DNA of 64,000 nt from Stromatinia cepivora (taxonomy: Eukaryota > Ascomycota > Leotiomycetes > Helotiales > Sclerotiniaceae), in contig RCTD01000004.1 of the NCBI GenBank assembly GCA_014898415.1, positions 310,001 through 374,000 on the forward strand. The letters run 5' to 3'. This document shows, one piece after another, positions 37,517-51,400 of this stretch. Every line of letters starts with the position of its first letter. Within the stretch, counting starts at the first letter, position 1. The position numbers were made by a program, and so were the translations under genes. The notes beneath the pieces were generated by a model that ran no database searches, was not told the DNA's origin, and saw nothing but the letters and a program-made list of their open reading frames with translations.

Positions 37517-38179
37517 TGTACAGTTTATATTGTACAAATATATCTACAAAGAAATTATGATTAAAAAGAAAATAGAATTAGTAGTTTATAAATAAAAAGA
37601 TAGAATTGATTTTGAAAGGATAACTCTTTCAAAAATATAGGATTACTAAACTTTGAATAAGAAAGTTTTGATTATTGAAACTTTTTTACTCGTATTTACC
37701 CATTATATCGAAGACGAGTTATTTTTCAGCAGAACCATTATTCTACTTTCTATATTGAAAGAAATATATCGACAAAAATCCTATTCGGGGATACAATTAG
37801 TAATGTTAAAAGTATATTAGAACTCCAAATATAATGGAGTCTCTATTTATAAACAAATCATTTATCTCTGCAAACAAGAAAACTCCAATCCCAAGGACGA
37901 TTTTGATTGAATACAATTAATTATATTGAAGAACCTTGAACACCTTATATACCTCTAAAGCTATTTGAATACTTAAATATATATTAGAGCAATAAAAAGG
38001 ATTAGGTATAGTACATTAAATTACTATTTTTAATATCGACAACCAAAAATTTAAGATATGTTTTAAAAAACTTTTAATTGAAGGGTTTGAGATTCATATA
38101 TTCTTTTGGAAGAAGGAAAACCCTGGGAAAGATTATATATACCTTTTTTTTTCTTTTGGAGATTTATTAAGGGAAAATT

Positions 38180-40771
38180 ATGAATATTGAAAACTATCGA
38201 AAATTAAATATTAAATCAGATTCTAACAAATCGGATACTTTTCAATCAAGTTATAATAATATAATGGATAACTTTGATTTGTTTATAAGATTGAGTTTTC
38301 TATAAGATATTCCTTAAAGATCAAAGGATAATATTGTTATTTCAATTATCGATCCTTTTGAATCCATCGAAGAACTTTCTATTAATGATAATAAAAATCC
38401 CATTAAAAAAGAAGAAAAAACAAAGAAAACCAAAAAAGAAAAAGAAGTAAATCAACAATAGCAAAATCTATCAAAAATTCTATTTACTATTTGCATTAAA
38501 GATTATATATACATATTCCCTATTATACTGTATGTTAGGAATACCACTGCCCCTACTTTCAATAGGATCGATATATCTGACTTTTTTATAATTTGGGATA
38601 CTTTGCAAGTTGATTACAGTATATCCAATGAGGAAATGCGAACTCGATTTCCTTGATATTGTAATTATGCTATTACTATCCAAATCAAATTTATACCGGA
38701 ATACAACTCTATTAGATATAATTGAAAAGAAGGGTTGAAATCAATATTACTTTGATGCTTTTGCAATTATAATACTCAGTAAATGATAAATATCCGAAAC
38801 TTTCTTGATCAATTTGTTGACAATCAGTGTAATAAGAATAAAGGGGATTATAATGCAAATCTAATAATGATAAAGGATTATATTGCCAAGTTTGTGCTTT
38901 CGGTTATTCAACTTATTAACAATCATATGATCACCGAATTCGAAGCTAGAAGGATGTTTCTGTATGGCCTGTATACCCAAATGGGAAAGAAGATTGCTAG
39001 ATAGCTTAAAATTGACCTCGATGATCCTGCTTCTATGAATTTCAAGAGAATAATGGACGAAGCCTACAAATGGTGTTTTTCTAAGGATTTTATCGCCCGA
39101 ATTTACGAAAGATTTAAGTCTTATCAGGTTACTGTTTCCCAGGCCATATATGAATATATAAAAACCTTATTTGTCTTCGATACCAGTACAAAGCTTTATT
39201 CTCAAGGACGGGAGCTAGAAAACACTATGGATGAAATCATTGACCTTTTGGATAAACTCAATATAAATTATTTAAGAACGAGAATCAAAGGTACGAAGGA
39301 CTCGAAGTTATTCTTCTCGTTATCACAACGTCAAATTATTTATCGAGGAGGTAATACAAGATACAATGATTATCTTATTCAGAATAAACAAAAGGGAATT
39401 CTTCTTAATATAAATAAAGTTTATAAAAAGGATTATTTCTGTTATTATTGTTTTGGAAGACCTCTTTACAATGATGATTATATTATAAAACAAAATTGCC
39501 TTAAGAAGATTGATGATATTAATGCTGGATTGTATCACTATAACGAATACAGAGTCTTTATATTTGATCCCAAAGGATATTTCAATCCTTTCCCAATCTT
39601 CAAGCAAAAGGATTCTTTAAAAAGCTATCAGATTGAAATATACACAAAAACTTATGGGCTTGGCCAATAAGAGAAGCGATTAAAGAAACTTAATGCTAAA
39701 GATGGCTCGCCGAATCTCGGAGTTTTTAGTATCGAAATCGTAAAGGGTGCATTTATAAATAATATCAATCATTAAGGAGGGGAAATTATCAATATCAATG
39801 TAATTATCCAACCTAAAAAAGCCTTAAGGTTATAAAGCCGATTATCTAAAAAGTCCAAATCGATAGGATGGAGCGGAGTTGATAAATCCCAAAAATTGTT
39901 AAACACTTTTCGAAAGGTATTGCTCAGAACAATGGATCAAATTGAAAGGGAGAGACTAAAGAAAGAATTCTCTAATAAGAATGAAACCATGGATATCGAC
40001 GAAAGTGAAGAAGACGAAGTAAAAGAATTTTAGGAAGGGAAGGGCTTTCCTGAATTCGATAAGAATAATATAATACAAAAAAATAGAATACTTAATTTTT
40101 GTATTAGATTTTTAAGAATAAAAAAGCAAATATTAGTCACTGTTTATACTATAGAATCCCTAACAGAAATCTTAGAACAGATTTATAGAATCGAAATCCC
40201 GATAACAATTAGGATTGTTTTCATATATATACCAGATCTTCTTAAACAAATTTTCAAGAAAATATTAATTGTAGATATCGAAGAACAAAAAAAGCTTTTC
40301 AAAAATTCAGAAATTCTTATTGAAAAAGTTGCAACAATTTTAGCAGTTATTAATCATTTAAATGCCTCCTTTAATTATCAATCAAAAGAAATATATAATA
40401 TACCTACTATTATTATGATCTTTATGGGTAAGAATATCAAGATTAATGATATTATCGATTCGGGATCGATAATCAATATAATGAGCCTGGAAGTTGCAAA
40501 AGAATTGGGATTCATAATACACGAATATAAGGTGACAATGATCACCCCTGATAAAAGTGCTATTACCTTGTATAGATTGATTAAAGATGTGGAAATCAAT
40601 TTTGGAGGAGTTAAGAATGTTGTCGATATTTTTGTCTTGAATAATACCAAAAATCTATTGCTGTTAGGGATGCTATATCTATTTGTAGGAAAGATCGATT
40701 TTGAATATGAAGGAGATGAACAGATTATATGGATTATTGATGATAATGGTATTAATAGGGCCGATTGTTAG
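38180..40771 (+). pseudogene. Gypsy gag-protease frame, decayed
   Basis: One frame of about 860 codons from ATG 38180, interrupted only by stops that transitions can make. The Gag part includes a basic Lys/Glu stretch (about 38,400-38,460) and a long helical region. A Cys-rich segment YFCYYCFGRP at about 39,435-39,470 stands where a zinc knuckle is expected. At the end is a retropepsin-like domain (about 40,400-40,740) with the active-site triplet as DSGS (near 40,457) and a later LLLLGM motif. Gag and protease are thus in one frame, and pol follows in another. Confidence 0.75.
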
Positions 40772-40841
40772 ACAATTGGACCAAAATACAAAGCAAATGT
40801 TATAAAGGTTAGTCTTGAAAAACCGGGAAAAGAATAGATAA

Positions 40842-43800
40842 TGTAAATCCTAGGGATTGTATTAATAACCTCCCAAAAATCCTAGATGCCATCAAGAATG
40901 AAGGGAAATTTGAAGAATTCGTTAAAAACTATTTTCCAGAACTCCTAATTGGCATCCCAAATTTTAAGACGGTCTTAAATTCTGTAGAGCTCAATACGGA
41001 TATTATTCGAATTGACCTTGATTTTGATATCGAAGATATATTTGATAATATTGAAGATTCGGAACTAAAGGGATTTCAGGAATATTTTACTGTTAATAAT
41101 ATTCATTTCGATTTAGAAGAATTTAGGGTAGAAAGCGATGCCTGGAAGAAACTAACCAATATCAAATCCGAAATTCTTGTTCTGATTAATAATATATATA
41201 AAAAAAAGGAGGATAAGATAAAACCTTTAAATGAAATAGAGTATATCAATAAAGAAATCCCAAAAAGTGATCCTAATTGGTTAAAGTTGGAATGTACAAA
41301 ATACTTTAAATATCAATCATCAGGTTTCTTTTCGAAGTATTTGATACTACATTTCAATATCAGATCTAAAGATTTTCGATTGATACAAGAATATTTAATA
41401 TTGTTAAATATCAAAAATGTACTTTGGGAATATAAAAAAGAACTTCTTTTTGCATTATTACAGAATCGAAAAGTAGTATTAGTTTTTGATTAAACGGAAA
41501 CCGATAATATCAAATCTTCAATTGCTTTACTACAGATTATCAAGATAATATTATATAAGGCTTAGTAAATTTCTGGTTTTATATTTCTTAAAGCCTTTTT
41601 ATCAATAGCTATCGAAATAATAAAAGACCGTATCAAACAAGGTATATTAGAGGAAGGAAAAGGACTGTATCGAAACCCTTAGTATCTAATTAAGAAAAGC
41701 GAGATTGATAAATATTATATTATTATTACAATAATAAAAGCAAATGCTATAATCCTGTGAGATATAAATATACCTTCAAACTTAAAGGAATTTGTTGAAC
41801 AAATGGTTGGATACTTATTAATATTTTTGATTAATTTCTTCTTTGAATATAATCAAATATTTTTAGATAAAAAGAATAGAGATATTATTATTATTATAAT
41901 CTCTTTTGATTTGATAAAATTCATTATTTTATTACAAAGGGTTATTAATTCGATCGCTTAATTTGTAAGGATTGTATTAAGGATATTGTGGGATATTATA
42001 CCTGATATTGTTATACCTTATTTGGATGATATTAAAGTTAAAAGTTTCAGAATTCGATATAATGAAATTAAAATTGAATTTGGATTGAGGAAGTTTATTA
42101 TCGAGTATCTGAAAAACCTAGATATTATAATGGAATGTATTGAATATACAGGATATATTATCAGTATCAAATCCAAATGGTATTACGATAGAATCCGAAT
42201 TGTAAATTATTATATTAATTCTAAAAGAAGAAATCCTGATATTACCAAAATCATTAAGATATTTGAATGACTATCTTGCTCAAACGATTATAAAATTAGA
42301 ATGTTCTTTGGAGTATATATCTTTTATCGATTTTGGATAGAGAATTTCGTTACTATTATAGAGCTTCTTTATATATTATTGAAGAAAAATATAGAATTCA
42401 TTTGGACCATTAATTATAATATTGTAATAATCTTGTTGAAAGATAAATTAACTTTGGTCTTAATCCTTTTTCTATTGATTTATTTATTTGAAGCCGGAAT
42501 TATTATATTCATTATCGATATTAGCTTAATAGGATGAAAAGCTGTTCTAGGTCAAATATATAATGATAAGCCTTGTATTATTACTAGGTATAAAAATGGT
42601 ATATAGAATTATACTGAACAGAATTATAATATTATTAAAAGAAAATGCAGGGGAGTATTCAAAACTCTGCAAAAATATAAAAGAAATCTTTATAGTATTC
42701 ATTTCTTTCTAGAAATTGATACAAATATACTTGTAATTTAATTAAATAGAGTAGTTACAGATTTACCTAATGCTTTAATTATAAAATGGATTGCTTGGAT
42801 CAGGCTTTTTGATTTTGATATTAAGTATATTTTTGAAAACAAAAATATTACTACAGATACCCTATCACAACGATCGCGAACTGTTTTGGATAATATTGAT
42901 GAAGAATATAAAGAAGATATTAATGATTCGATCATTACAGATCTGAATTCGTTGCGGATAGATCCGATAGTAAGCATAAATAACTCCAAAATTTTAAGAT
43001 TGTCTCAAATTTTGGAAGGCGGAAATGAAAGGATATAAATAATCGTTTAATATATCATTACATTACAAAGATCTAAAAATATATCAACAAAGGATTGATA
43101 AGTTTTCAAAAAGGAAGTTCTCAATTTCTATATAAAGGATTATTGTTTATTCAGAATCCGGGGAGACAGATTACCTTCCACCTATATAATAATAAACGAC
43201 GATCTAATCGAAAAAGCAAAAAATTATAATTCGAATATATAAAGAACTAGATCACAAAGATTTAGAGTTATTGTATACTAAAATGCACAATTGTTATTGA
43301 TAGAATGGGATATATAAGGATATGAAAAATTGGATGATTTTTTGCTCCATTTATCAATTCAGATTGTTCAAACAAACAAATGAATTAATGATTACTATTT
43401 GGGCTTTAAATATTTGGCGTAAAATTGATATGGATATTACAAAAATGTTTGACAATTATAGGTTCAAATGTTTTGTTGTTCTACAAAAAGATTTGAATGG
43501 TTAGGTAAAAGCTAAAATCTTATGGAATACTATTTGGAAGCAATTATCAAGTTCTTTTATGAAGTAATCTATCGTTATAATTTTTTTGGAGAAGTTATTG
43601 TAAATAAAGGGTCTAAAAACAAAGATGTTATACTTATTTATTATGAAAAGTATAGAATCGATAAAATCAAGATATCAGTTTATTATCTACAAGCCAATGG
43701 AATAATGGAAAAAGGTTATTATCCTATTGTGGAAGCACTTTCCTATTTGTTATAAGAAGAGTATAAATAATCTGAATAATTGGAAACAATACTATTCGTT

Positions 43801-44333
43801 GATTGTATTTCAATTCATAAATCGACAAACAAAATACCATTTGAATTGATCTACGGGCGAAAAGTTGTATTACCTTTTGAAATTATATATACAATTTGGA
43901 AAATCCTTAATTAGGAAAATATATAAACCCAGGAAGATTTATTGGTTATTAGAATACAACAATTAAAAATGCTAAATAAAGATATTAAGGAAGCAATCCT
44001 TTGCAAATGATGCTACAAGAAAGATAATAAACTTCGATATAATCTCGATTATAAAATACTGGATAAGAATATTCGAATTAGAGATATAATTCTATATTAC
44101 GATTTCTGATCAAAAATCGATATATCTTGTAATATAAAATTTGCTTTCAAATGGTACGGATCTTATAAAATGATAAAAAAGTTGGAGGGTCTTTTTATAT
44201 ATACCCTTAAAGAAATGGATGGTATTTCGCTTGGTGGAATCTATACAGGCGTTTATCTCAAGAAATACGTTTTGTATTCAGATCTCTTTGTAAATAATAA
44301 TTCTAAGGATTTGTATAAATGGATAGATTAAAA
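40842..44333 (+). pseudogene. Gypsy pol: reverse transcriptase, RNase H and integrase, decayed
   Basis: It opens in the frame one base behind gag-protease near 40,840. Reverse transcriptase lies at about 41,270-42,240 with YLDDIKVK (near 42,015), the catalytic YxDD with the last two acids kept. RNase H covers about 42,280-42,990. Integrase follows about 43,300-44,100, read across one frame change near 43,510, with the core segment KISVYYLQANGIMEKGYYPI near 43,670-43,730. A GPY/F-like tail (LGGIYTGVYLKKY, near 44,230) ends pol. Many transition-type stops and a few indels make it dead. Confidence 0.8.
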
Positions 44334-44739
44334 GAACCGAGTTTTTAAATATCTATAGTTTTTCAAATAAAAGATAATAAACAACCAAGGACTATTTTTT
44401 GCTTAATTGTAAAATGATATAGAACCAAAAAGAAGAAAGCAAATGTAATAAACCGAAAAGGAGTTGTTGCTATAAGCTTCTAATTACTAATTAAAAAGTT
44501 CGATAAGGAAAGTCTTATAATCCTTAAAAGGGGAAAAGATATTTGAATCCTTTTTGAAAAAAAACTTATTATATTATCGATCTTACTTTTGAACAATTTA
44601 CGAATAATTCCTGAATAGTATTTAAACAATTCAATATTTTCTTTTTAAATCTGTTCTCTTTAAAAATTTGATTTGAAATTATCAATTCTTTGTTTATACT
44701 TATTTTATTATTTATAAAAGCTTTTATTCAAATTTTGAT

Positions 44740-47700
44740 ATGATATTTGAAAAAGGATTTAATCAGATTATAATCTTCTGTTTTATTGGTAATAATATCC
44801 CTTTTCTTATCTAATATAAGAATTATTTCTTCAACAATGAAATCGAAATATTTGTATTTATTGAAATTTTTGAAGTTAAAGAAAAATATAATGCTTTTGA
44901 ATAATAGTTCAATTACTCTATAAGTATTGCTGATCTCATTGAAGATTTTGCAAATGAAGTAAAAGATCGGATTGAAGATCAGAAACTTTATAAAATGGTT
45001 GGTCTCTCTAAGGCCGGTTATTTTGTTAAGAACAACGATACAATTCAATTTATCAAACAATATTGTAATAAAATTAGAGAAGGTCTTAAAAATCTTAAAA
45101 GAATTTGGACAATCGTTTAAAGAAAAGCTCTTACCTATCTCTAATCGGAAGATATAAATTTAAATAATACTTTAATAAGAACGGATATAGTTTATTATAC
45201 CTTTTGTTTTAGCCCTCAAATCCTTATAAAGTTTTTGAACGGGTATATAGCCGAATGCTTTGTACAAAAGAAAGGTAAGGGAGTCAAAAAGTACAGTCCT
45301 GTAGATTTCCATATTATATATAGATTCATTATAAAAGTCGATACAAAGAACAAGAAAGATTGGATACCTCTTCTTTACGATTTTGTATAAAATCCTGTTC
45401 TCAAAATCTGTAGATTTATCTTTGATAACCTTGGATTTTTGAGAAAATATTGTGAAAACGAAAACCCCTCCAAAGTTCAATAAGGGGATAAGTCTATTCG
45501 CGAAATAATTGTTGCAGAAATTGCTCCGGTACCCTTCAATGATGATAATAATAAAGAGAAATTTAATGTTAAAGAACAATTAGAAGTAATTGCTATATTA
45601 AATACTCTTTGTGTATGCCAACTTCTTTATTCCCAAGCGATTATATCAATTTCGAAACCTGTAATCGCGAATATCGATAAATAAAAAAAGAAAGATTATC
45701 ATTTTGATTTCTCGAAAAAAACCCTTTTTTATCCATCTATTCTGGATAAATTCGTATTTCGTCATTATATAACTGATTATAATGTTAAATTTGTTTCAAA
45801 TAATAACGATTTAATCTTTAACAATTTTAAAATAATCTTAAATTCTTTATAAAAATTGAAAAACTATTTTTACAATTTAAATTATCAATTTGAAGAGGGA
45901 TGGTATTTTTTAATGAACAATGGATATATTGTTAATTAAATAGAATAAAAAGTTATTATATCGTTGGGGAAGTAAATCACTATGGATACTTTATGTATGT
46001 ACCATTTATATATTCTAGCAAAACTCTTTAATCTAAAGTCGAAGTATATTTCGACTAAGGAATTATAAAACAGATTGATTATTATTACCAGGAATCGAAA
46101 ATGTATTAACGAAATGAAATTGATAGGGATATTTTACCCTTAATTCCGTTCATATCAATTCTTGGCTCTGGAATAATCAAAACAAATCCTTAGCCCTAAT
46201 CGATTTGGTTCAATAAAAAGTTTCTATTCCCTTAACTTTAACAAAACTTTCAAAAATAATCTTCTTTTACTAGGACCACCAAACGAAGAATCCTTTGAGA
46301 ACCAATTTATCCTATACATCCCTTCGTTTCAATATATTTTTGAACAAAAAGATAAATTCGATTTACAAAATGTTTGCAAAGATATTTTTGCTGCCTACGA
46401 ATAATATTTCCACAGAATCTTTAAAAGAGGCCCACTCCCGAATTACTACTTTTCGATTATTCAACTCCTCTTAAAATGCGATCCTGCTTTGTAGCATACC
46501 GCTATCCACACTCAGAAGAATAAAGAGTTCTGTTTTGTATTAGTACCTTTGCTTATATTGCATTTTCCTAATTATAATAAAAAGTTTAACCTTTATTATT
46601 CCTTCTCTGATCTTTTCTATTTAACTTCCAAAAACAAATGAAACGAAGTTTCAAAAAGAATAATTATTATAATCAACCTTTCTAAACCAGGGGAATCGAT
46701 TAAAAGCTCCCATAAAGAATATCAAATCCTTATTTTTTATAAACTAAATAACAATGACAATTTAATTTGGAAACTTTTAAAAAAGTACTCTTTCATCTAT
46801 TAATTATAATATAATCTTGATTGAATAATAAAAAGGGAAGCTTTCCAAAAGGTCAAATGAAAGAATCAATTTCGTTAAAAGATTCTGATTAAACCTAAAT
46901 CCCGAATAGTTGTAATTCGATCAGGTGCCATTTTGAGATATACCAGTTCTCCTGAATCCTATGGATCGATTTTGGTACCGATCTCCTACCTAATTATAAC
47001 TTCGGACGAAAAGAATATAAAGGATAATAGTTCCTATAAAAACCTTTGGAGATCTTTTCAAAATCAAATTATCCCTTTTGAATTAAACGAATTTAATAAA
47101 GAAGATCTTTATATCCCCCAACCCTTTTCTTTTAATATCAATTTTGTCCTATAAGATTATTTTTCTATAGCCCTTTTAGAATATTTATCTTAGAATTCTA
47201 ATATTATAAAAAGAATAGCAAATAGATTGTTCGAAGTCAACAATAATGAATTCGAACTTTAATATAAACAATAACGTAATCTTGCAATGACGGATCTGAT
47301 CACCCAATTTGAAGTATTCCAAAATGAAGAAAAGCAATAGGAAAATCGATCATTATTTACAGATTATAATGTGCCTTTATAAAGGCAAGAAGCTTTTCGC
47401 GATAAGGACCTCAAAGATAATGAATTCCCTAATAAGGAAAATATTGGTAATTAGAAAATCGTAAATCTAGTTGATAAAGAATCCCTTGTTGGGAAACCTC
47501 AACCTATATCAAAGAAGCTTATTAAAAAAGGAAAAGAAATCGCAAAGCGAGAATCGACTCAAAACCAATCTGCAATGCTATCCAATCTATCCCCAATTGA
47601 ACCTTCTGGAATACAAGGTACTGCTTCAATCTTTGATACAGATTGTAAACTAAATGGAAAATAGATGAATCGCCCTTCAGCAAGGAAGCCTCCTGTGAGA

Positions 47701-47952
47701 TCTAGTAATAAAAGAAAGGATTATTCTTTTAATATTAGACAAGAATCTGTAACGCCAAAAATCCCTATTCACCATTCGAATTATATTCAGAAATCATCAA
47801 AAAGTCCGATTACAAGTACAAAGTTCATTGCAAAATATCTAACTAAATGTTCAAAAAAGGCCGGAAATAGAAAGAACAATAAGGATGCTTCTTAGAAATT
47901 TGAAACTCCTATCGAATTTGGTAGAAAAACGATAAAAGCAGATTTGGACTAA
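44740..47952 (+). pseudogene. Third long reading frame of the Gypsy element, unknown product
   Basis: A single frame of about 1,071 codons, in sense, from ATG 44740 to TAA 47950. It lies between the integrase tail and the polypurine tract. It holds about thirty in-frame stops, all TAA, TAG or TGA at places where CAA, CAG, CGA or TGG would fit, and I found no frame change from end to end. Clean stretches include 46933-47154 and 47665-47895. The middle has mixed hydrophobic/aromatic content, like a folded protein. The last 200 codons are basic, Ser/Lys/Arg-rich and probably disordered. I see no signal peptide or membrane anchor of the Env kind, and no family is recognised. Antisense frames here (44728-45060, 45172-45579) are shorter and read as shadows. 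Confidence 0.6.
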
Positions 47953-48114
47953 TGAAAACCTGGATTATACTGTTTTTTTAAAACAATCTTAAAAATTGTT
48001 CACTATTCTAATTTGTTGATATTCTAATTGATTTTCCCTAGCCTAATTGTTTTTTGATCTCTTTGGTTTTTATCTTTTGTAATTATCTTAAGACCAGATA
48101 GAATATATATTCCA

Positions 48115-48127
48115 GGGAAGAGAAGGG
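48115..48127 (+). other. Polypurine tract of the Gypsy element
   Basis: GGGAAGAGAAGGG lies directly before the 3' LTR, the expected priming site for plus-strand synthesis. Confidence 0.75.
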
Positions 48128-48419
48128 TATAAGAAAGTTGGGATATCAAGATCTAATATATAACTAATTCGTAGTTATATAATCATATAACTCCTTATAA
48201 TTAGATATAAGAAAGGGCTCTGCTCCCTTTTTTTTAAAAAAAATCAATCGTTTTTCCATTAATCTTTTTGTACCTCATTTATGTATAACCCAAATTATTA
48301 TCTAAACCTACTAGTTTTACTATTTGAAGCCTTTATAATATAATCTGATCAGTTCCAATTCCCATTTCCCTTTGCAGTGTACTATCGGGACGCATGTATC
48401 TCGACCTACCTCTTTCACA
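48128..48419 (+). repeat. 3' LTR of the Gypsy element
   Basis: 292 bp. It opens TATAAGAAAG (mutated TGTGAGAAAG), ends CTCTTTCACA and is followed by the ATAT duplication. Confidence 0.9.
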
Positions 48420-51400
48420 ATATATATATTTTTCTATTGCGAATAACCTTAACATTTAGAATCTTATTAATCTTTTTTAGATTCTTGATATTAAAACAAA
48501 CTGATAGTTTTTCATCAAATCAAATGATTTGTAATGATATATATAATACAATAACGATATTATCGATATATATCAATAATATTATATTATAATTTTTGAA
48601 TATATATAGATATAAATTTATTAAACTTTATACAAAACCTATATCTAAAAACTTTTTTTTCAATAATAAATTCCAATTTCTTCTAACTTGCTTCAAATCA
48701 TATAGATTTTGTAAAATTTGTAATATATATCCCTTTTCAACTTTGATACTTTGAAATAATTCGAAATAGATCTTTTTCTTCAAATACAATTTAATAAAAA
48801 CATTTTTGATATCGAAATATAAACATTCCAAATTTTCCTTTACAATAATAACTAAAAATAATTTGAATATATTTAGCCTTATTATTAATACAAATATTTC
48901 GTTATAATCTTTTCTTAATACCTAATTAAACCTTCGAATTACTAATTTTGTTTTGAATTGTTCTATTTTATTATTTTTGGTTTTAATTATAAATATTTAT
49001 TTCATTGAAATCAGATTATTTCCTTTAGAAAATATATATTTTTTCTAAATATTATTTTGAATTAAAGATATAATTTCCTTTTGAATAACTTTCTTTCATT
49101 TTTCAGAATATTCTCAATTTGATATTACTTTTTTATAAATTCTTGGTATTTTGATTTTTAGAATTTCTTTGATTAGATATATTATATCTTTTATATTATT
49201 TATATTTATTAATAAAATTATAAAATCTAAAATAATTTTATTTTTGATATAAAAATCTATTTTATAAATAATTAGAATTATAATTATAATATATTTTATA
49301 CTTTCTTGAATTTTGATTTATATAAATATTATAATCAATACTTTTATAATTTTGCTTTTCTGTTTTTCTTTAAAATTTTGTTTTATATTTCTTTTCCGTT
49401 TTTATATTAGATATCTTAAAAATTCATTTTCAAGATTTATTATATCCTTTTATTCAATCTCAAATAATTATAGATTTATTTCGTTTTCTAATTCTATTGA
49501 AATAAATTTGTTAATAAAATTTAAAACGATTTTAAATTTTGCTTTTAATATAATTTCAAAATTTATAGAAATTGATTCTTAAACTGAAATTTCTAAAATG
49601 ATAAATTCGATATCTGAAATATCCTTAGAAAAAGATTCTTGATTTGTTTTCTGGATATTATTATCTTTATCTTTATTGTATATTAATATTGATATATTTA
49701 ATTTATCTAATTTCAATTCGACAATTAGGATATTTAATATAATTATTGAATTCAGTATAATATCTATTAAAAAGAATATTTAAAATGAAAATGATACAAG
49801 TATTGTATTTGATATTAAAGATAAAAAAAATGTTTTATTTATTATTGATTTATTATAAAATCTTCGATTTAATTTTACATTCTTTATTCTTTGTAAATCT
49901 GATTTACAATTTCTTAATTTAAAATCCAAATCTTTTTTTCGATAAAATTCATTTATAATTATTTTGTTTAATCAAAATATATAATCTAATTTTGAAAAAT
50001 ATATTTTGATATATTTGTTTATAACTTTTAAATATTCTAAAAATATATCGATTTTCAAAATGTTTTACAATTTGTTATATCTTTATTCTTTTAAAATAAT
50101 CTTGGGATTAATATAAGTATAATATTTACTCCTTTAAATTTTATATATCTTTATATTTAATATTATATTTATAAAAGCTTTTATAAAAGATCAATTTATT
50201 TCATTTATATTAAAATTAATATTAATACGATTTTTAATATAAATATTATATTTTACAATTTCGTTTCAAAATTCTAATAATAATCTAATTTCTTTTAATA
50301 TTATTTTTATATCTGTTTTTGTAATTTTTATATTCTATTCTACAGATTTGTTTTAATATAAAAAAACAATTGTTGTAATTTCGGATTATATATTTAATAA
50401 TTATTTATAAATAATTTATAAAAATTCCAATATATTATTAATTCTAATTGCAATGATCTTTTCTTTAATAATCAATTCCATTTCCTTTTTCTAAGTTTTC
50501 AATGTTTGAATTGTATTGTTTTTTTATTTAAATAATATAATCCAATTTACTTTTATATAATTATTAATAATCAATATGAAATAACGATTCCCTTGAATCG
50601 ATTTTGGGAATGATTCTATAATATCGAAATATATAAATTCGAGTTTCTTTGATTTATATAAATTCAATTATTTCGAAATATAATTAATCATTTTGATAAA
50701 TATATATATTTTATAAATATTTAATTCAATTGGGATCTTTATTAGTTTAATTATATTAGATATTTTGTATAGATTTTTGATCTTATCTGGATCTAGATAA
50801 TTGAATCTTCGATATCATAACAAATATCTTTTTTTTTTCTTAAATATTAATTTGTTATCAGTATTTTTGATATTATTGATTATCTTTAAAGAAAAATCTT
50901 TTTCCTGATCATTTTGATATATATTCGAACAAAAAACTATATCCTTGTATCTTTTAATTATATATGAAATCATATATATTCTATTTTATATTTTAATATA
51001 GATAATTTTCTTATTATCCTTTTTGAAATATATATAATAAAAATTGAATTCCTTTTGTAACCCTATTTCACAAATCCTTTTTCCTAATAACAAATTTACT
51101 TTTAATTTTAATATATATAACATATTTGAAAATAATATCTTAAAACCATCTTCATATACTATATCCATTAAACCCTAATAATAACAATATATCATTCCCT
51201 TATTAATCTTTATCCTTCATTTAATAATAAGATTTATTAATTTAAATAATAAAGATTAATCAAATATATATAAAGAAATGCTTATATTAATATATTATTT
51301 ATTAAAGAAAGTTTTATTAATAATCTTCTTTATCAAATTACAATCTTTCTTTATTATATCCTTAATATCAGAATTTGATTCAGAAATATTATTAATAAAA

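Larger units (their letters stand above)
37199..48419 (+). mobile_element. Gypsy-type LTR retrotransposon, 11.2 kb, with an extra coding region
   Basis: The LTRs are 292 bp (37199-37490 and 48128-48419), TGTGAGAAAG...CTTTCACA ended, with a 4-bp duplication ATAT at 37195-37198 and 48420-48423. It interrupts Copia-B. Order: LTR, tRNA-like primer site, gag-protease frame, pol (RT, RNase H, integrase), a third long frame, purine tract, LTR. At 11.2 kb it is long for fungal Gypsy elements, which are commonly 5-8 kb. The cause is the additional 3.2 kb after pol. It is decayed by transitions but less AT-rich than the Copia copies, so it is probably younger. Confidence 0.93.

Noticed and set aside
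44728..45579. Antisense frames of 110 and 135 codons inside the Gypsy third frame
   Set aside because: They lie opposite a longer sense frame that continues through both. They are shorter, and no promoter or homology supports them.
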